A stretch of 64,000 nucleotides of DNA, taken from Paenibacillus oryzisoli (GTDB taxonomy: Bacteria; Bacillota; Bacilli; Paenibacillales; NBRC-103111). Of this stretch, positions 1-9,038 are shown piece by piece (the stretch's first letter is position 1; each line of letters starts with the position of its first letter). The translations under genes and the position numbers were made by a program. The notes below the pieces were generated by a model. It saw only the letters and a program-made list of their open reading frames with translations. It made no database searches and was not told the origin of the DNA. The stretch is from assembly GCF_001653565.1 (NCBI RefSeq), contig NZ_LYPB01000080.1, forward strand, positions 11,617-75,616, given 5' to 3'.

Positions 1-126
1 GCGTTGCCGTTTATTTTGTATCCAATGTTAAAGCAAGAATGTTCCAAGGAGGAGTCATATCTTTTTCTGTTGAATACAAGAAGTATCGGATACGTGCTTA
101 ATTTCAAAATATGGAGTGTGATTGCG

Positions 127-1074
127 ATGCAAATCTTACTGAATGAAGTGCAGTACTATAAAAATTTTGATGAACTGGCTAGAGATGTGCTAGAAATGGC
201 AAAAGAATCGATGCCAGATCGTTTGATTTATTTGACTTCGTTGACGAAACAACAACAAATAATATTAAAACTGTCTGAATCACATCCCGATATTCGTATT
301 CATGAAGGAATGGAGATAGAAGTGAACGAGACCGTTTGTAACCGAATCGACTTTGTGAACAATACACCTTTAGTTCTTGAAGATATGAGTTTAGAAACCA
401 ACTTGGATAATTTAAGGGCCGCGCTTGTTGCAGCTAATATTAATTCTTACTTAGGGATTCCTATTATTTTATCAAATGGAGATACATTCGGGACGTTGTG
501 CGCGGTTCATACAGATGCCATGATCATTAACAAGAAGTGCGTAACTATGCTCCAAAGAATAGCTAAATTATTTTCGTATTACTTAGATTTGGAACGACTG
601 GCTTATCGGGATTCCTTAACAGGGCTCTATAACCGGCAGTTTCTATATAAATATTTTGAAGAAATCTCCACCACTGGAGGCGCTTTGTTGTTTCTAGATC
701 TGGATGGATTCAAGAAGATTAATGACTTGTACGGCCATGATACAGGGGATTTAGTACTGCGGGAAGTTGCATTAAGACTAGAAAGTTTCGTTCAGACCCA
801 TCATGGGTTTGCGGTTAGACTTGGGGGCGATGAATTCATCGTAAATCTGGTTGATATCTCGAATAGAGAAGACATCCGTGCATTAGCCGATATGTTGCTT
901 TCAAGGTTATCCTCTTGGGATACACAGTTGGAAGCGTTCAATTTGTCAGTCAGCATTGGGATTGTGCTTTATCCACCCGAAGAGAACAACAACTTGAAAG
1001 TTTTACTTAAAAATGCTGACAATGCCCTATATCGTGCGAAAGCAAACGGAAAGAACAGCTATCAATTTTTCTAA
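127..1074 (+). CDS. GAF-GGDEF diguanylate cyclase
   Basis: A 315-residue cytoplasmic protein predicted to make cyclic di-GMP from two GTP. The first ~150 residues look like a GAF sensor domain; the rest is a GGDEF domain with the intact signature RLGGDEF (GGDEF at residues 233-237) and the typical DSLTGLYNR entry motif. The allosteric I-site RxxD expected five residues before GGDEF is not there (THHG instead), so product inhibition by that route is unlikely. The frame is open back to a TTG at position 4, but the ATG at 127 is preceded by GGAGTG at good spacing and is preferred. No EAL or HD-GYP partner lies nearby. Transcribed alone, with a weak hairpin and T-run after it. Confidence 0.88.
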   Translation: MQILLNEVQYYKNFDELARDVLEMAKESMPDRLIYLTSLTKQQQIILKLSESHPDIRIHEGMEIEVNETVCNRIDFVNNTPLVLEDMSLETNLDNLRAALVAANINSYLGIPIILSNGDTFGTLCAVHTDAMIINKKCVTMLQRIAKLFSYYLDLERLAYRDSLTGLYNRQFLYKYFEEISTTGGALLFLDLDGFKKINDLYGHDTGDLVLREVALRLESFVQTHHGFAVRLGGDEFIVNLVDISNREDIRALADMLLSRLSSWDTQLEAFNLSVSIGIVLYPPEENNNLKVLLKNADNALYRAKANGKNSYQFF

Positions 1075-1185
1075 AAGAGTAGAGCCGTACGTTTCAGCAT
1101 CATTTTACCAAAAATATGTGTAATAACTCCTATTCCACGCTTTGTGAGAGATATGCTATAATTCACGGAGTCATAATACCTGGCT

Positions 1186-1215
1186 TACAACCTCCCAATG
1201 TTGTAGGTCTTTTTT
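1186..1215 (+). terminator. weak intrinsic terminator
   Basis: A short stem TACAAC/GTTGTA (1186-1191 with 1200-1205) is followed by a T-rich run TCTTTTTT. It sits between the diguanylate cyclase gene and the next kinase gene. The stem is AT-rich and short, so efficiency is uncertain. Confidence 0.4.
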
Positions 1216-1300
1216 GCAGGAATATACGAGATATCGCAATAACAACCTATGAGTATGCGGAAATTAGTAAACAATTGTGATATTGAAAGTAGGTTCATGT

Positions 1301-2695
1301 ATGAATTTTATTCTAATGGCTGCTATGTCGTTGGTACCTCTGTTTTTAGGGTTGTCGTGCAAAATGCTGTTTAAAACAAAACTAACCAATGCCATGTTAA
1401 TGTTCATGATATTCATGAGTATTTGGCAGTTAGATGTCAGTGTTTTATACAGCAATGATGTGATTGAAACGGGATTGATTTTGTTTCTCTTTCAGCTCTT
1501 GCGAATTGGTTCGATTATGCTTCCTCCTGCATTTCTGTATGTTGGTTATATCTCGCTCAAACATCTCTCCAAAGACCAAGCGAAATGGATGAATCTTGTC
1601 ATCAATAAATATACGCTGATTGTGTATGTATTGTGGTCTCTCTTTATTTATTGTATCAATTGGACAGATCTTGGTGTACTTGGGTTAAAGTCGATACAAG
1701 GCATTGGTAACCAAATTACCGTGTTGTACCCGATCTATGGTGCGTGGGGCACTTTATTTGTTAACCACATTAAATTATTAATTGTTAGTATACTGTTGAC
1801 GTTACTTGCAAGTCGAAAAGTTACAGATAAATATGTGAGAAATTTCCTTACCTTATTCAGTCTTACTTTCCTTCTAACGTATATGATCGGTGTCTTGAAT
1901 TTACAGGCAGGTACGTTCATCTATTCCAGTCAAATTGCTGTCATGTTGTTTTCGATCATTATTTTCTTTATTTTTGTTCAGATGAGCACAAGAATGATCA
2001 GAGACACCTCTCAAATTTTGAAGAGGAAAGAGAAGGAAGAACAAATTGCAATCTCGACTTCTGGACTCATTCATGAAATTAATAATCCGCTTACAGTTGT
2101 TAAAGGATATTCCGACCTCTTATCCCGCTATGAGCAATTGGATGGCAGTGCCAAAGGGATGGTAAGTCATATTGGGATTGCTGGTGACCATATGAACAGT
2201 ATCCTTACGAACTATCATCATTTTATTAAAAGTGGAAGTATTCAAACAGAAGAAACTGACATGATGGAAGTTCTTCAAGAATCAATTGCATTGACTTCCC
2301 TTAGAGCCAAAGAGAAGCATGTAGTTATCGAATTCAGCCAACATAAGCCTATTAGCGTCTCGATAGATCGAGATAAAGTAAGACAAGTGTTTATTAATTT
2401 AATAAATAATAGTATGGATGCCATGGAGAATTCAGCGCGTAAAGTTCTCAAGATTGATTACTATAAGAAAAATAATGAGATTCATATCCTGTTAACCGAT
2501 ACGGGTTCCGGTATTCCTCAGGATGATTGGGATCACATTTTTACACCTTTCCATACAACCAAGAAAACAGGAATGGGTTTAGGATTGTCGATTTCGCAAC
2601 GCATTATTAACTCACATGGCGGATATATTGAAATTGTAAATAGTACAGAAGAAGGCACAGAACTGAGGATAATCATGCCTCTCTGGTCCGAATAA
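1301..2695 (+). CDS. orphan membrane sensor histidine kinase
   Basis: A 464-residue kinase. The N-terminal ~240 residues hold about seven hydrophobic segments with no large extracellular domain. A HisKA domain follows with the phosphoacceptor at H258 in GLIHEINNPL, then an HATPase_c domain with the N box (NLINNSMDAM), the G1 box DTGSGIP and the G2 box TGMGLGLS. The layout resembles multi-pass sporulation kinases such as KinB, but that assignment is inference. No response regulator gene is adjacent, so it is an orphan that may feed a phosphorelay. The frame extends to a GTG at 1277, but the ATG at 1301 has the better upstream AGTAGG. It ends against a strong bidirectional terminator. Confidence 0.87.
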   Translation: MNFILMAAMSLVPLFLGLSCKMLFKTKLTNAMLMFMIFMSIWQLDVSVLYSNDVIETGLILFLFQLLRIGSIMLPPAFLYVGYISLKHLSKDQAKWMNLVINKYTLIVYVLWSLFIYCINWTDLGVLGLKSIQGIGNQITVLYPIYGAWGTLFVNHIKLLIVSILLTLLASRKVTDKYVRNFLTLFSLTFLLTYMIGVLNLQAGTFIYSSQIAVMLFSIIIFFIFVQMSTRMIRDTSQILKRKEKEEQIAISTSGLIHEINNPLTVVKGYSDLLSRYEQLDGSAKGMVSHIGIAGDHMNSILTNYHHFIKSGSIQTEETDMMEVLQESIALTSLRAKEKHVVIEFSQHKPISVSIDRDKVRQVFINLINNSMDAMENSARKVLKIDYYKKNNEIHILLTDTGSGIPQDDWDHIFTPFHTTKKTGMGLGLSISQRIINSHGGYIEIVNSTEEGTELRIIMPLWSE

Positions 2696-2700
2696 ACGCT

Positions 2701-2745
2701 AAAAAGCTTAGTCCGAGACAAACGCCTCATAGACTAAGCTTTTTA
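2701..2745. terminator. bidirectional intrinsic terminator
   Basis: A perfect 13-bp stem AAAAAGCTTAGTC / GACTAAGCTTTTT lies between the convergent histidine kinase and MreB-like genes. A-run and T-run flank it, so it can stop transcription from both sides. Confidence 0.9.
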
Positions 2746-3795
2746 TTATTGGCTGACGGCAATCTGCTCTTCAGTCGAAGTATCATGCATGAGAGGTCTG
2801 CTCTTCGTTCTGTAGACACCAAGCATTAATCCTGCACCTAGTGCTGTGCATTCGAGAGGATGTTCTGCACGATGCACCGAAACCCCCGTTTCAGCACGAA
2901 TGCGTTCATCAATTCCTTCTAATAATGCACCGCCTCCACAGAGCAATATGCCCTGTTCCATGACATCCCCTGCAAGCTCTGGCGGACAAAGTTCTAACGT
3001 AGCTCTAATTGCATCAATCAAAGCATCCAAGAATTCATTTACTACCGTGTATATTTCACTTGAGACCAAACGGATCGAACGAGGTAAACCGTGAACCAAA
3101 TCACGACCACGGACTTCAATTGAACGTTCTTCCGCTGTAAGGACGGCCGTTCCGATTTGCATTTTAATCTGCTCTGCGGTACGTTCACCGATTTCCATGT
3201 TATATTGACGTTTCACATAATCCATAATATCTCGATCAATCGATAGGCCACCCTGGTTAATCGTATGACTTGCGACAATGCCACCTAAGGACAATACTGC
3301 TACTTGACAAGTTCCGCCACCAATATCGAGAACTAAGTGACCGATGGGTTCGTCGAGCATAAGGCCAGCTCCAAGCGCAGCTGCAAGGGGCTCCTCGATG
3401 GCGATCGCTTTTTTGGCTCCGCGATGAACGATGGTTTCTTCAATTGCGCGTTTCTGCACGTTCGTAATGCCACATGGCACAGTAATATAAATTTGCGAAC
3501 TACGTAGAAAAGAAGGTCTGCCTTGAATTTTTTTTATAAAATAGTTCAGCATCTTGCTGGTTTTGTCGAAATTTGCAATGACACCATGGATTAAAGGATA
3601 GGTGATATCCACATGGGCGGGAGCTCGTCCAATCATCGCTTGCGCTTCGGATCCTGCGGCTAACAATTCACCTGTATGGTTATCGAAAGCGACAACAGAG
3701 GGTTCATTAAGCACAATGCCTTTTCCCTTTTCGAAAATTACGGTGTTGGAAGTACCTAAATCAATCCCAAATAACTTATCAAACTGTTTGAACAT
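2746..3795 (-). CDS. MreB/Mbl-family actin-like protein
   Basis: A 349-residue bacterial actin, probably forming membrane-associated filaments that guide wall synthesis. It has the phosphate-1 motif GIDLGTSNT near the N terminus, the phosphate-2 motif LDIGGGTCQVAV, and the adenosine motif LLCGGGALLEG. The frame is open 255 bases further upstream, but the ATG at 3795 follows AAAGGAGG at ideal spacing and matches the family start, so the longer version is rejected. The gene stands alone, not with mreC, mreD or minCD, which fits an MreBH or Mbl-type paralogue rather than the main mreB. The C terminus runs about 20 residues past the conserved core. Confidence 0.92.
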   Translation of the reverse strand: MFKQFDKLFGIDLGTSNTVIFEKGKGIVLNEPSVVAFDNHTGELLAAGSEAQAMIGRAPAHVDITYPLIHGVIANFDKTSKMLNYFIKKIQGRPSFLRSSQIYITVPCGITNVQKRAIEETIVHRGAKKAIAIEEPLAAALGAGLMLDEPIGHLVLDIGGGTCQVAVLSLGGIVASHTINQGGLSIDRDIMDYVKRQYNMEIGERTAEQIKMQIGTAVLTAEERSIEVRGRDLVHGLPRSIRLVSSEIYTVVNEFLDALIDAIRATLELCPPELAGDVMEQGILLCGGGALLEGIDERIRAETGVSVHRAEHPLECTALGAGLMLGVYRTKSRPLMHDTSTEEQIAVSQ

Positions 3796-4032
3796 TACTT
3801 GTTTCCTCCTTTGAGTTGTAATTAGGCATAATGGGGAGGTGGCATTCACGTCTGTATAGTATTCTTGACCTATTGCAGATTTAAGGGGGCTGTTCACAAG
3901 GAAATATTTGTGAGACCACGAATACATAATTAAACTCATGATACGAAATTCAATTAAACGCACGCGAATAGCATGATGAATATTGCTTAAGGTTGAAAGC
4001 ACTACACACTTAATTGATAAGAGGGAGTAACA

Positions 4033-4827
4033 ATGCGCGTAAACATACAAACAGTAATCAATAGGTTGATATCACCGATCGCGAAGCTCGAGCAAACAGT
4101 CGATACCTTGAAGTTTGGCCATCCTGACACGGAAGTGACCAGTATTGTGGTCGCTTTTATGCCGACGCAATCCGTCATTGAGCAAGCGATTCAGCGAGGA
4201 GCTAATCTAATTATTGCTCATGAAGGCCCCTTTTTTTCGCATCATGATGATACGGTATTACGGAAAGATGATCCTGTTTATGAAGAAAAGCGACGACTGT
4301 TGGAATCATCGGGTATCGCGTTATTCCGTTTCCACGATTATTTGCATCGCTATACACCAGATGGTGTCATGGAAGGTTTGCTTCAGAAACTCGATTGGAT
4401 GCCTTACGTTCAGAAGCATCAGCCTGCCTACTCCATCTTGCAAATTCCAACGGCAACTTTAAGTCAAATCGCAGAGCATGTGAAGAGGCGGCTTGGTATT
4501 ACATTTGTAAGATCACATGGTGATCGTGAGCTGTCATGCTCGACAATTGGTTTGCTTGCAGGTTATCGTGGCGGTGGTCAGAATGCCATTCCGTTATTCG
4601 AAAAAGAGGAACTGGATCTAGTTATGTATGGAGAAGGACCTGAATGGGAAACGCCTGAGTATGTAAGGGATGCAGTCTATCAGGGAAGACATAAGGCACT
4701 GATCGTGCTTGGTCATGCGGAGAGTGAAGAGCCTGGTATGGAATTGCTGGCAAATAAACTTACAAGCATGTACCCCGAGGTTCCTATTCACTACGTGAAA
4801 GAAAGACCGATTTTCAATATTTTGTAA
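4033..4827 (+). CDS. Nif3-like dinuclear metal centre protein
   Basis: A 264-residue member of the Nif3/YqfO family (once called GTP cyclohydrolase 1 type 2). The metal-binding His of the IIAHEGPFF segment and the C-terminal GHAESEEPG motif with its conserved His and Glu are visible. It lacks the ~100-residue PII-like insert found in some Bacillus members, as expected for this short form. The biochemical role of the family is not settled. The ATG has a clear AGAGGGAG ribosome binding site. A GrpB-like remnant directly follows the stop codon. Confidence 0.85.
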   Translation: MRVNIQTVINRLISPIAKLEQTVDTLKFGHPDTEVTSIVVAFMPTQSVIEQAIQRGANLIIAHEGPFFSHHDDTVLRKDDPVYEEKRRLLESSGIALFRFHDYLHRYTPDGVMEGLLQKLDWMPYVQKHQPAYSILQIPTATLSQIAEHVKRRLGITFVRSHGDRELSCSTIGLLAGYRGGGQNAIPLFEKEELDLVMYGEGPEWETPEYVRDAVYQGRHKALIVLGHAESEEPGMELLANKLTSMYPEVPIHYVKERPIFNIL

Positions 4828-4932
4828 GTTGTCATCGAACCTTATCATTCGGAATGGATCCAAGAATTTGAGCGTGAACATGTGAGGATATCGCAAGTTT
4901 TATCAAGCAATGCCAAGATCACACCTGACTGA
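4828..4932 (+). pseudogene. GrpB-family N-terminal remnant
   Basis: Starting right after the Nif3 stop codon, 34 codons read in the same frame to a TGA at 4930. They encode VVIEPYHSEWIQEFEREHVR and a few more residues, which matches the N-terminal signature of the GrpB (UPF0157) family (VEP/EYxxxWxxxFExE). There is no start codon and the remaining ~130 residues of the family are absent. This looks like the debris of a deleted gene. The next gene begins 15 bases later. Confidence 0.6.
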
Positions 4933-4946
4933 GGAGTTGATTTCAA

Positions 4947-5933
4947 ATGCCTGTCTACAATGCAGCTTGTGATGTAAATCATCCCCAACAAGGGCTTCGA
5001 CTATCAGAGATTCCTGCGCATGACCCTTTCGTTTTTGCCGATCGACGGAATGGTGTTTATTATTTATACACGGGAGGATCACCGAGATTACACGGAATGG
5101 ATAAGTACGGAGTCCTCACATATAAAAGCACCAATTTATCCGATTGGGAAGGACCCTATATCGTATTCACCGTTCCTGAAGGATGTTGGGCACATCCGCA
5201 GCATGGTGCTTGGGCACCAGAAGTTCATGCGTACAAGGGGCGGTTCTATTTGTTCGTCACTCTGCATAATAACGACAGGCGATTAGAGGGAGAGCCGATT
5301 CAAGGGTATGCCAAGCATTGGAGAGGGAGCGTAACCGCTGTAAGTGATTCTCCAGAAGGACCCTTCTCTTTGTTGCAAAATGAATCCCACGTGCTCCCTG
5401 AAACGATGATGACACTGGATGGTACATTATTTCTGGACGATCAGGAACGACCGTGGATGGTATACTGTCATGAGTGGATTCAGACCATAGATGGTACAAT
5501 TGAAGCTGTTCGATTTACAGCAGATTTAACTGAAAAGGTTGGAGAACCGATTCATTTATTCAACGGATCGGAAGCGCTGTGGGACAATAATGAGGCAATT
5601 CCCGAAGGCGACATTCGTGTTTATATCACGGATGGTTGCCAATTGTATCGAACTTCAGGTGGACATTTAATAATGCTTTGGTCCAGTTATCAGGGGGGCA
5701 GTTATGTACAGACCATCGCTCGCTCCCTTACTGGACATTTGGAAGGGCCGTGGGAACAACTTCCTCCTCTTGTGAGAGATGACAGCGGCCACGGCATGAT
5801 GTTCCAGTCTTTTGATGGTACATGGCTTTTAATCCTTCACCAACTTTTCGAATGCCTGAATCGAGATGCAAGATGTTCCAAATGGAAGATACAGGCGACA
5901 GCTTCAAAGTGGTTCGTCAAATTGAATAAATAG
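4947..5933 (+). CDS. glycoside hydrolase family 43 protein
   Basis: A 328-residue five-bladed beta-propeller glycosidase. The general-base motif HDPFVFAD (D26) and the blade segments WAPEVHAYKGRFYLF, TLDGTLFLDDQERPWMVY and YITDGCQLYRTSGG are visible. The residue serving as general acid was not settled from the sequence. There is no signal peptide, so it probably acts in the cytoplasm on imported oligosaccharides, typically arabinose- or xylose-containing ones. The start has GAGGAG upstream. It is followed 19 bases later by a D-2-hydroxyacid dehydrogenase and then a membrane protein, suggesting one transcript. Confidence 0.86.
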   Translation: MPVYNAACDVNHPQQGLRLSEIPAHDPFVFADRRNGVYYLYTGGSPRLHGMDKYGVLTYKSTNLSDWEGPYIVFTVPEGCWAHPQHGAWAPEVHAYKGRFYLFVTLHNNDRRLEGEPIQGYAKHWRGSVTAVSDSPEGPFSLLQNESHVLPETMMTLDGTLFLDDQERPWMVYCHEWIQTIDGTIEAVRFTADLTEKVGEPIHLFNGSEALWDNNEAIPEGDIRVYITDGCQLYRTSGGHLIMLWSSYQGGSYVQTIARSLTGHLEGPWEQLPPLVRDDSGHGMMFQSFDGTWLLILHQLFECLNRDARCSKWKIQATASKWFVKLNK

Positions 5934-5952
5934 GACTGAAGGAGATGCTTTT

Positions 5953-6912
5953 ATGATGAAATTACACTGTGCCATACTAGATGATTACCAGCAAGTAGCG
6001 TTGACTTCTGCTGATTGGTCGCAGGTGCTAGATCAGGTGGAAGTTACTCGTATCGATCGGCATATCGACAACATGGATGAGCTTATCGAGCAGATCGGAG
6101 ACTGCGAAATTGTCGTTATTATGCGAGAAAGAACGCCGTTCCGCGCGGCTTTACTCGCAAGGCTTCCAAAGTTGAAGCTGCTCATTACGACAGGCATGCG
6201 CAATGCCTCTGTCGATATGAAGGCTGCTGCGTCGCAAGGCATTATCGTATGCGGCACGGGTGGCGCTGGCAATGCAACGGCTGAGCTCACGTGGGCGCTG
6301 CTATTAGGACTGGCTCGCAATATTGTCACGGAACACAATGCGATTCGTCATGGACTATGGCAAAGCACGGTTGGCGCGGATTTGTACGGCAAGACGCTTG
6401 GCGTTATTGGACTTGGTAATTTGGGTTCGAAAATTGCCAAGTACGGCCATGCATTTGGTATGGATGTAGTGGCATGGAGCCAGAATTTAACGCAAGAGCG
6501 GGCTGACGAAGTTGGCGTACGACTGGCTGCATCGAAAGATGAGCTGATGGCGAATAGTGATTTTGTGTCGATTCATCTTGTTTTAAGTGATCGGACACGC
6601 GGATTGATTGGTGCGGAGGACCTGAAGCGAATGCGGTCATCAGCCTATTTAATCAATACGTCTCGAGCGCCAATCGTAGATCAAGATGCACTTGCGGAAG
6701 CCTTGCAGAGCGGATGGATCGCCGGAGCGGCGGTGGATGTGTTCGAAGTGGAACCATTGCCCAAGGATGACAGCTATCGATCGCTTCCGAACCTCCTCAC
6801 GACACCACATATCGGCTATGTGGCGAAAGCGAATTATGAAGCATTTTACAAGCAAGTGGTTGAAGATATTGAAGCATATTTAGCCGGGTCGCCCATTCGA
6901 AAATTGAATTAG
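5953..6912 (+). CDS. D-2-hydroxyacid dehydrogenase family protein
   Basis: A 319-residue NAD(P)-dependent oxidoreductase of the phosphoglycerate dehydrogenase-like superfamily. The Rossmann dinucleotide motif GVIGLGNLGSKIA is complete. The catalytic triad is visible as Arg in INTSRAPIVD, Glu in VFEVEPLP and His in TTPHIGY. There is no ACT regulatory domain, so it is not a feedback-regulated SerA. The substrate cannot be read from sequence. AAGGAG precedes the ATG. Its place directly after a GH43 gene hints at a sugar-acid substrate, but this is inference. Confidence 0.87.
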   Translation: MMKLHCAILDDYQQVALTSADWSQVLDQVEVTRIDRHIDNMDELIEQIGDCEIVVIMRERTPFRAALLARLPKLKLLITTGMRNASVDMKAAASQGIIVCGTGGAGNATAELTWALLLGLARNIVTEHNAIRHGLWQSTVGADLYGKTLGVIGLGNLGSKIAKYGHAFGMDVVAWSQNLTQERADEVGVRLAASKDELMANSDFVSIHLVLSDRTRGLIGAEDLKRMRSSAYLINTSRAPIVDQDALAEALQSGWIAGAAVDVFEVEPLPKDDSYRSLPNLLTTPHIGYVAKANYEAFYKQVVEDIEAYLAGSPIRKLN

Positions 6913-6981
6913 TTAATCACATTAACTATGGGGGCAGCGGAAAATCTCGATACGATTAGGTTCGAACGAGGAGGTAGGCAA

Positions 6982-7494
6982 GTGGACTATGTGAGGGATT
7001 ATGCTATGTATGCTTCCGTGTTTGGTATGTTCAGCTTTATTTGGTTCGGCTGGGCACAAGAAAATCCGAGAGCTAGCTGGCGATTATATCTGGGCATTGC
7101 TTCTGGGATTGCACTTATCACGTGTTTGATTGGCGTATTTTTAAGCGTAAAGAACTGGGATGCACCTTCGGCTTTGGGGGAAGCATCCGCCTTCCGAAAT
7201 TATCTCATTTCGTTTTATGCGGAGTTTGTTCTGGGGGGTGCAGGTGCATTTGTGTTAATCCGGAAAGGGCTCAAAACGTATGTCGCCCCATGGATAGCTT
7301 TTATCGTCGGCATTCATTTCATTAGTTTGAAAAGTGTGTTTGAGGATGCCAGTTTGTGGTTGCTTGCGGTTTCGATCATAGCTATACGAGTAGCTCCCAG
7401 ACTTCAAGTGGCGCATAGTGCGATTACAGGCATTGGAGCTGGCACGGTATTGTTCGGCTTCGCTGTATTAGGGTTGATTCGATTTATGTCATAG
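6982..7494 (+). CDS. small integral membrane protein, unknown function
   Basis: A 170-residue hydrophobic protein with about five predicted membrane helices and short loops. I do not recognise a functional family. The frame is open from 6928, but a GTG at 6982 has AGGAGG at ideal spacing and is taken as the start. It lies 69 bases behind the dehydrogenase gene, so the two are probably co-transcribed. Residues FIWFGWAQENPRA near the first helix are aromatic-rich. No obvious terminator follows; a repeat-bearing noncoding region begins. Confidence 0.65.
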   Translation: MDYVRDYAMYASVFGMFSFIWFGWAQENPRASWRLYLGIASGIALITCLIGVFLSVKNWDAPSALGEASAFRNYLISFYAEFVLGGAGAFVLIRKGLKTYVAPWIAFIVGIHFISLKSVFEDASLWLLAVSIIAIRVAPRLQVAHSAITGIGAGTVLFGFAVLGLIRFMS

Positions 7495-7510
7495 TTGGGC
7501 TAGGACCGGA

Positions 7511-7680
7511 GGCGCTCGAAGTGGATGCGAAGATCTAGCAATTCATTGCTGTTGAAAGTGAGGATCCATGTGGAACGGACGTACGAAGTGGACTCCACTC
7601 ATTGCTTGTGGAAGCGTTAATCGATGTGGAATGGACGAATGAAGTGTAGCCACTCATTGCTTATGGAAACGATAACTTTG
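7511..7680. repeat. imperfect ~56-bp tandem repeats
   Basis: Two adjoining units of 56 bases, 7569-7624 and 7625-7680, share the core order TGTGGAAyGGACG, GAAGTG, CACTCATTGCTT, TGGAA. A more diverged third copy (GAAGTGGATGCGAAG to CATTGCTGTTGAAAG) precedes them at about 7511-7566, and a trace continues to ~7710. No credible coding frame spans them. They look like intergenic repeats whose role is unknown. Confidence 0.6.
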
Positions 7681-7710
7681 CAGAACGGATCCCACTGCAC
7701 GCAGAATGAG

Positions 7711-8060
7711 TTAACTGGAAAATATACAGCTATTTCCGCGGAATTTACTCGAAAACTCAATTTAACTGTAAAACATGTAGGTAAAATTGTTATTCTAGCC
7801 CAAATTAGATGATCTGGTTGAAAATAACCACATATTTTCCAGCTATTCTTAATTTAGTGAGAATATCTCACAAAATAAATGTAGAAAATCCATCGATTCA
7901 ACAGTGGCATAACAGAAATTCGAAACGATTACCGCTGGCGTACAAAAATAACCGACTGAGTACCCGCTCAACCGGTTATTCTATGTTGATTTCACTTTAG
8001 ATGCAACCGTTCCGTCGGTTACTCTAAGTTGTCATCCCTTCACCTATGTTCTAGTTGGCT
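7711..8060. other. noncoding stretch with hairpins
   Basis: No credible gene was found; the open frames here lack ribosome binding sites and family character. It is AT-rich and contains an 8-bp stem AATAACCG/CGGTTATT (7947-7954 with 7973-7980) and a smaller AACCG/CGGTT hairpin just before 8020. Either could help end transcription of the minus-strand AraC gene, but neither has a proper T-run. Confidence 0.5.
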
Positions 8061-8930
8061 TCACTTCAACTGCCGCATAGAAGCTCTATACGAGGTTGGT
8101 GAAATCTCTACAAGTTTTAGGAAATTACGACTAAAGCTGGCGAACGATTCGTAGCCGACTTCAAACGCGATATCTGTTACCTTCATTTCGGTGGTAGCTA
8201 ACAAACTACACGCATGTCGGATCCGAGTTTCCTGAAGCAGGGTGACGAAGGTTACGCCGAGATGCTGCGATAGGATTTGTGTTACCCTAGTAGGATGACA
8301 GTGGAAATGAGCGCCGATTATCTCCAACGTGAGCGGGTCGCGGTAGTGAGTATGGATGTAGCGTAGGATGGCCCATGGTAAAGCGGTTTTGGCAGGTAAT
8401 TCGGAACCATTCGGTCTCGGTTGAACGACTACGTGAAGGGGATTAAGTCGGTGAAGAAACGCAAGTATGCGTTGGAGCTCACCTTTCAAGAGAAGAGGCT
8501 GCCATACATCAGCGGGTTGCTCATATTCATGGAGCATGCCTTGCAACTTCACTCTTACAGTTTCACTTTGTTCAGCATTTAGATCATAGTGTGTCTGAAA
8601 TGAATTATGATCCGACAGCAGCAGACGCTCCGCGGGATCCCCAAGCAGCTCTAAGCCAAACATACAGTTGAACAGAATGAGCGGGCTTCCCGGGTTCGCA
8701 GTGATTTCGTGTACTTGATAGGGAAGAAGTAAAGTAAAGGTTCCAGGTTGCATGAGATGTACATCACCATTCACGGTTTCATATCCATAGCCCGCAACAA
8801 CCAGAGAGAATTCCAAGAAATCATGACGATGGCTGGGAAAGTGCTGGTCAACTCGATTAATGGATAAATGAAAGGGAAATGCCCCGATATTGGGATAGTC
8901 CGATAATTGCTTATTGATGGGAAATGTCAT
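8061..8930 (-). CDS. AraC-family transcriptional regulator
   Basis: A 289-residue regulator. The N-terminal ~150 residues form a cupin-like AraC ligand domain (HFPSHRHDFLEFSLV metal- or sugar-pocket segment). The C-terminal ~100 residues hold the two helix-turn-helix motifs, ending in VTDIAFEVGYESFASFSRNFLK. It is divergent from the GH130 gene and probably controls it in response to a mannoside or related sugar; that is inference from position. The start is either ATG 8930 or GTG 8939; neither has a strong ribosome binding site. Confidence 0.87.
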   Translation of the reverse strand: MTFPINKQLSDYPNIGAFPFHLSINRVDQHFPSHRHDFLEFSLVVAGYGYETVNGDVHLMQPGTFTLLLPYQVHEITANPGSPLILFNCMFGLELLGDPAERLLLSDHNSFQTHYDLNAEQSETVRVKLQGMLHEYEQPADVWQPLLLKGELQRILAFLHRLNPLHVVVQPRPNGSELPAKTALPWAILRYIHTHYRDPLTLEIIGAHFHCHPTRVTQILSQHLGVTFVTLLQETRIRHACSLLATTEMKVTDIAFEVGYESFASFSRNFLKLVEISPTSYRASMRQLK

Positions 8931-8976
8931 GAGAATCACAGCCTATTCAAGAAATGAGAGGTTTGTTAAAGGATTG

Positions 8977-9009
8977 ATAGGTATAGTAAGCACACCTATT
9001 GTAACCTAT
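8977..9009. promoter_or_regulatory. candidate AraC operator half-sites
   Basis: In the gap between the divergent AraC and GH130 genes, ATAGGT (8977-8982) is inverted as ACCTAT (8994-8999), and ACCTAT appears again at 9004-9009, next to a mirrored TTGATAG. Repeated and inverted half-sites in such a short divergent promoter fit AraC binding. Not verified. Confidence 0.4.
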
Positions 9010-9038
9010 TGATAGATAAGATTGAAGGAGGAACTCTC

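Noticed and set aside
3796..4050. N-terminal extension of the MreB-like frame by 85 codons
   Set aside because: The ideal ribosome binding site and the conserved family N terminus start at 3795; the extension has no family similarity and runs through the promoter of the Nif3 gene.
7569..7680. CRISPR array
   Set aside because: Only two to three imperfect, adjoining 56-bp units without unique spacers and no cas genes nearby.
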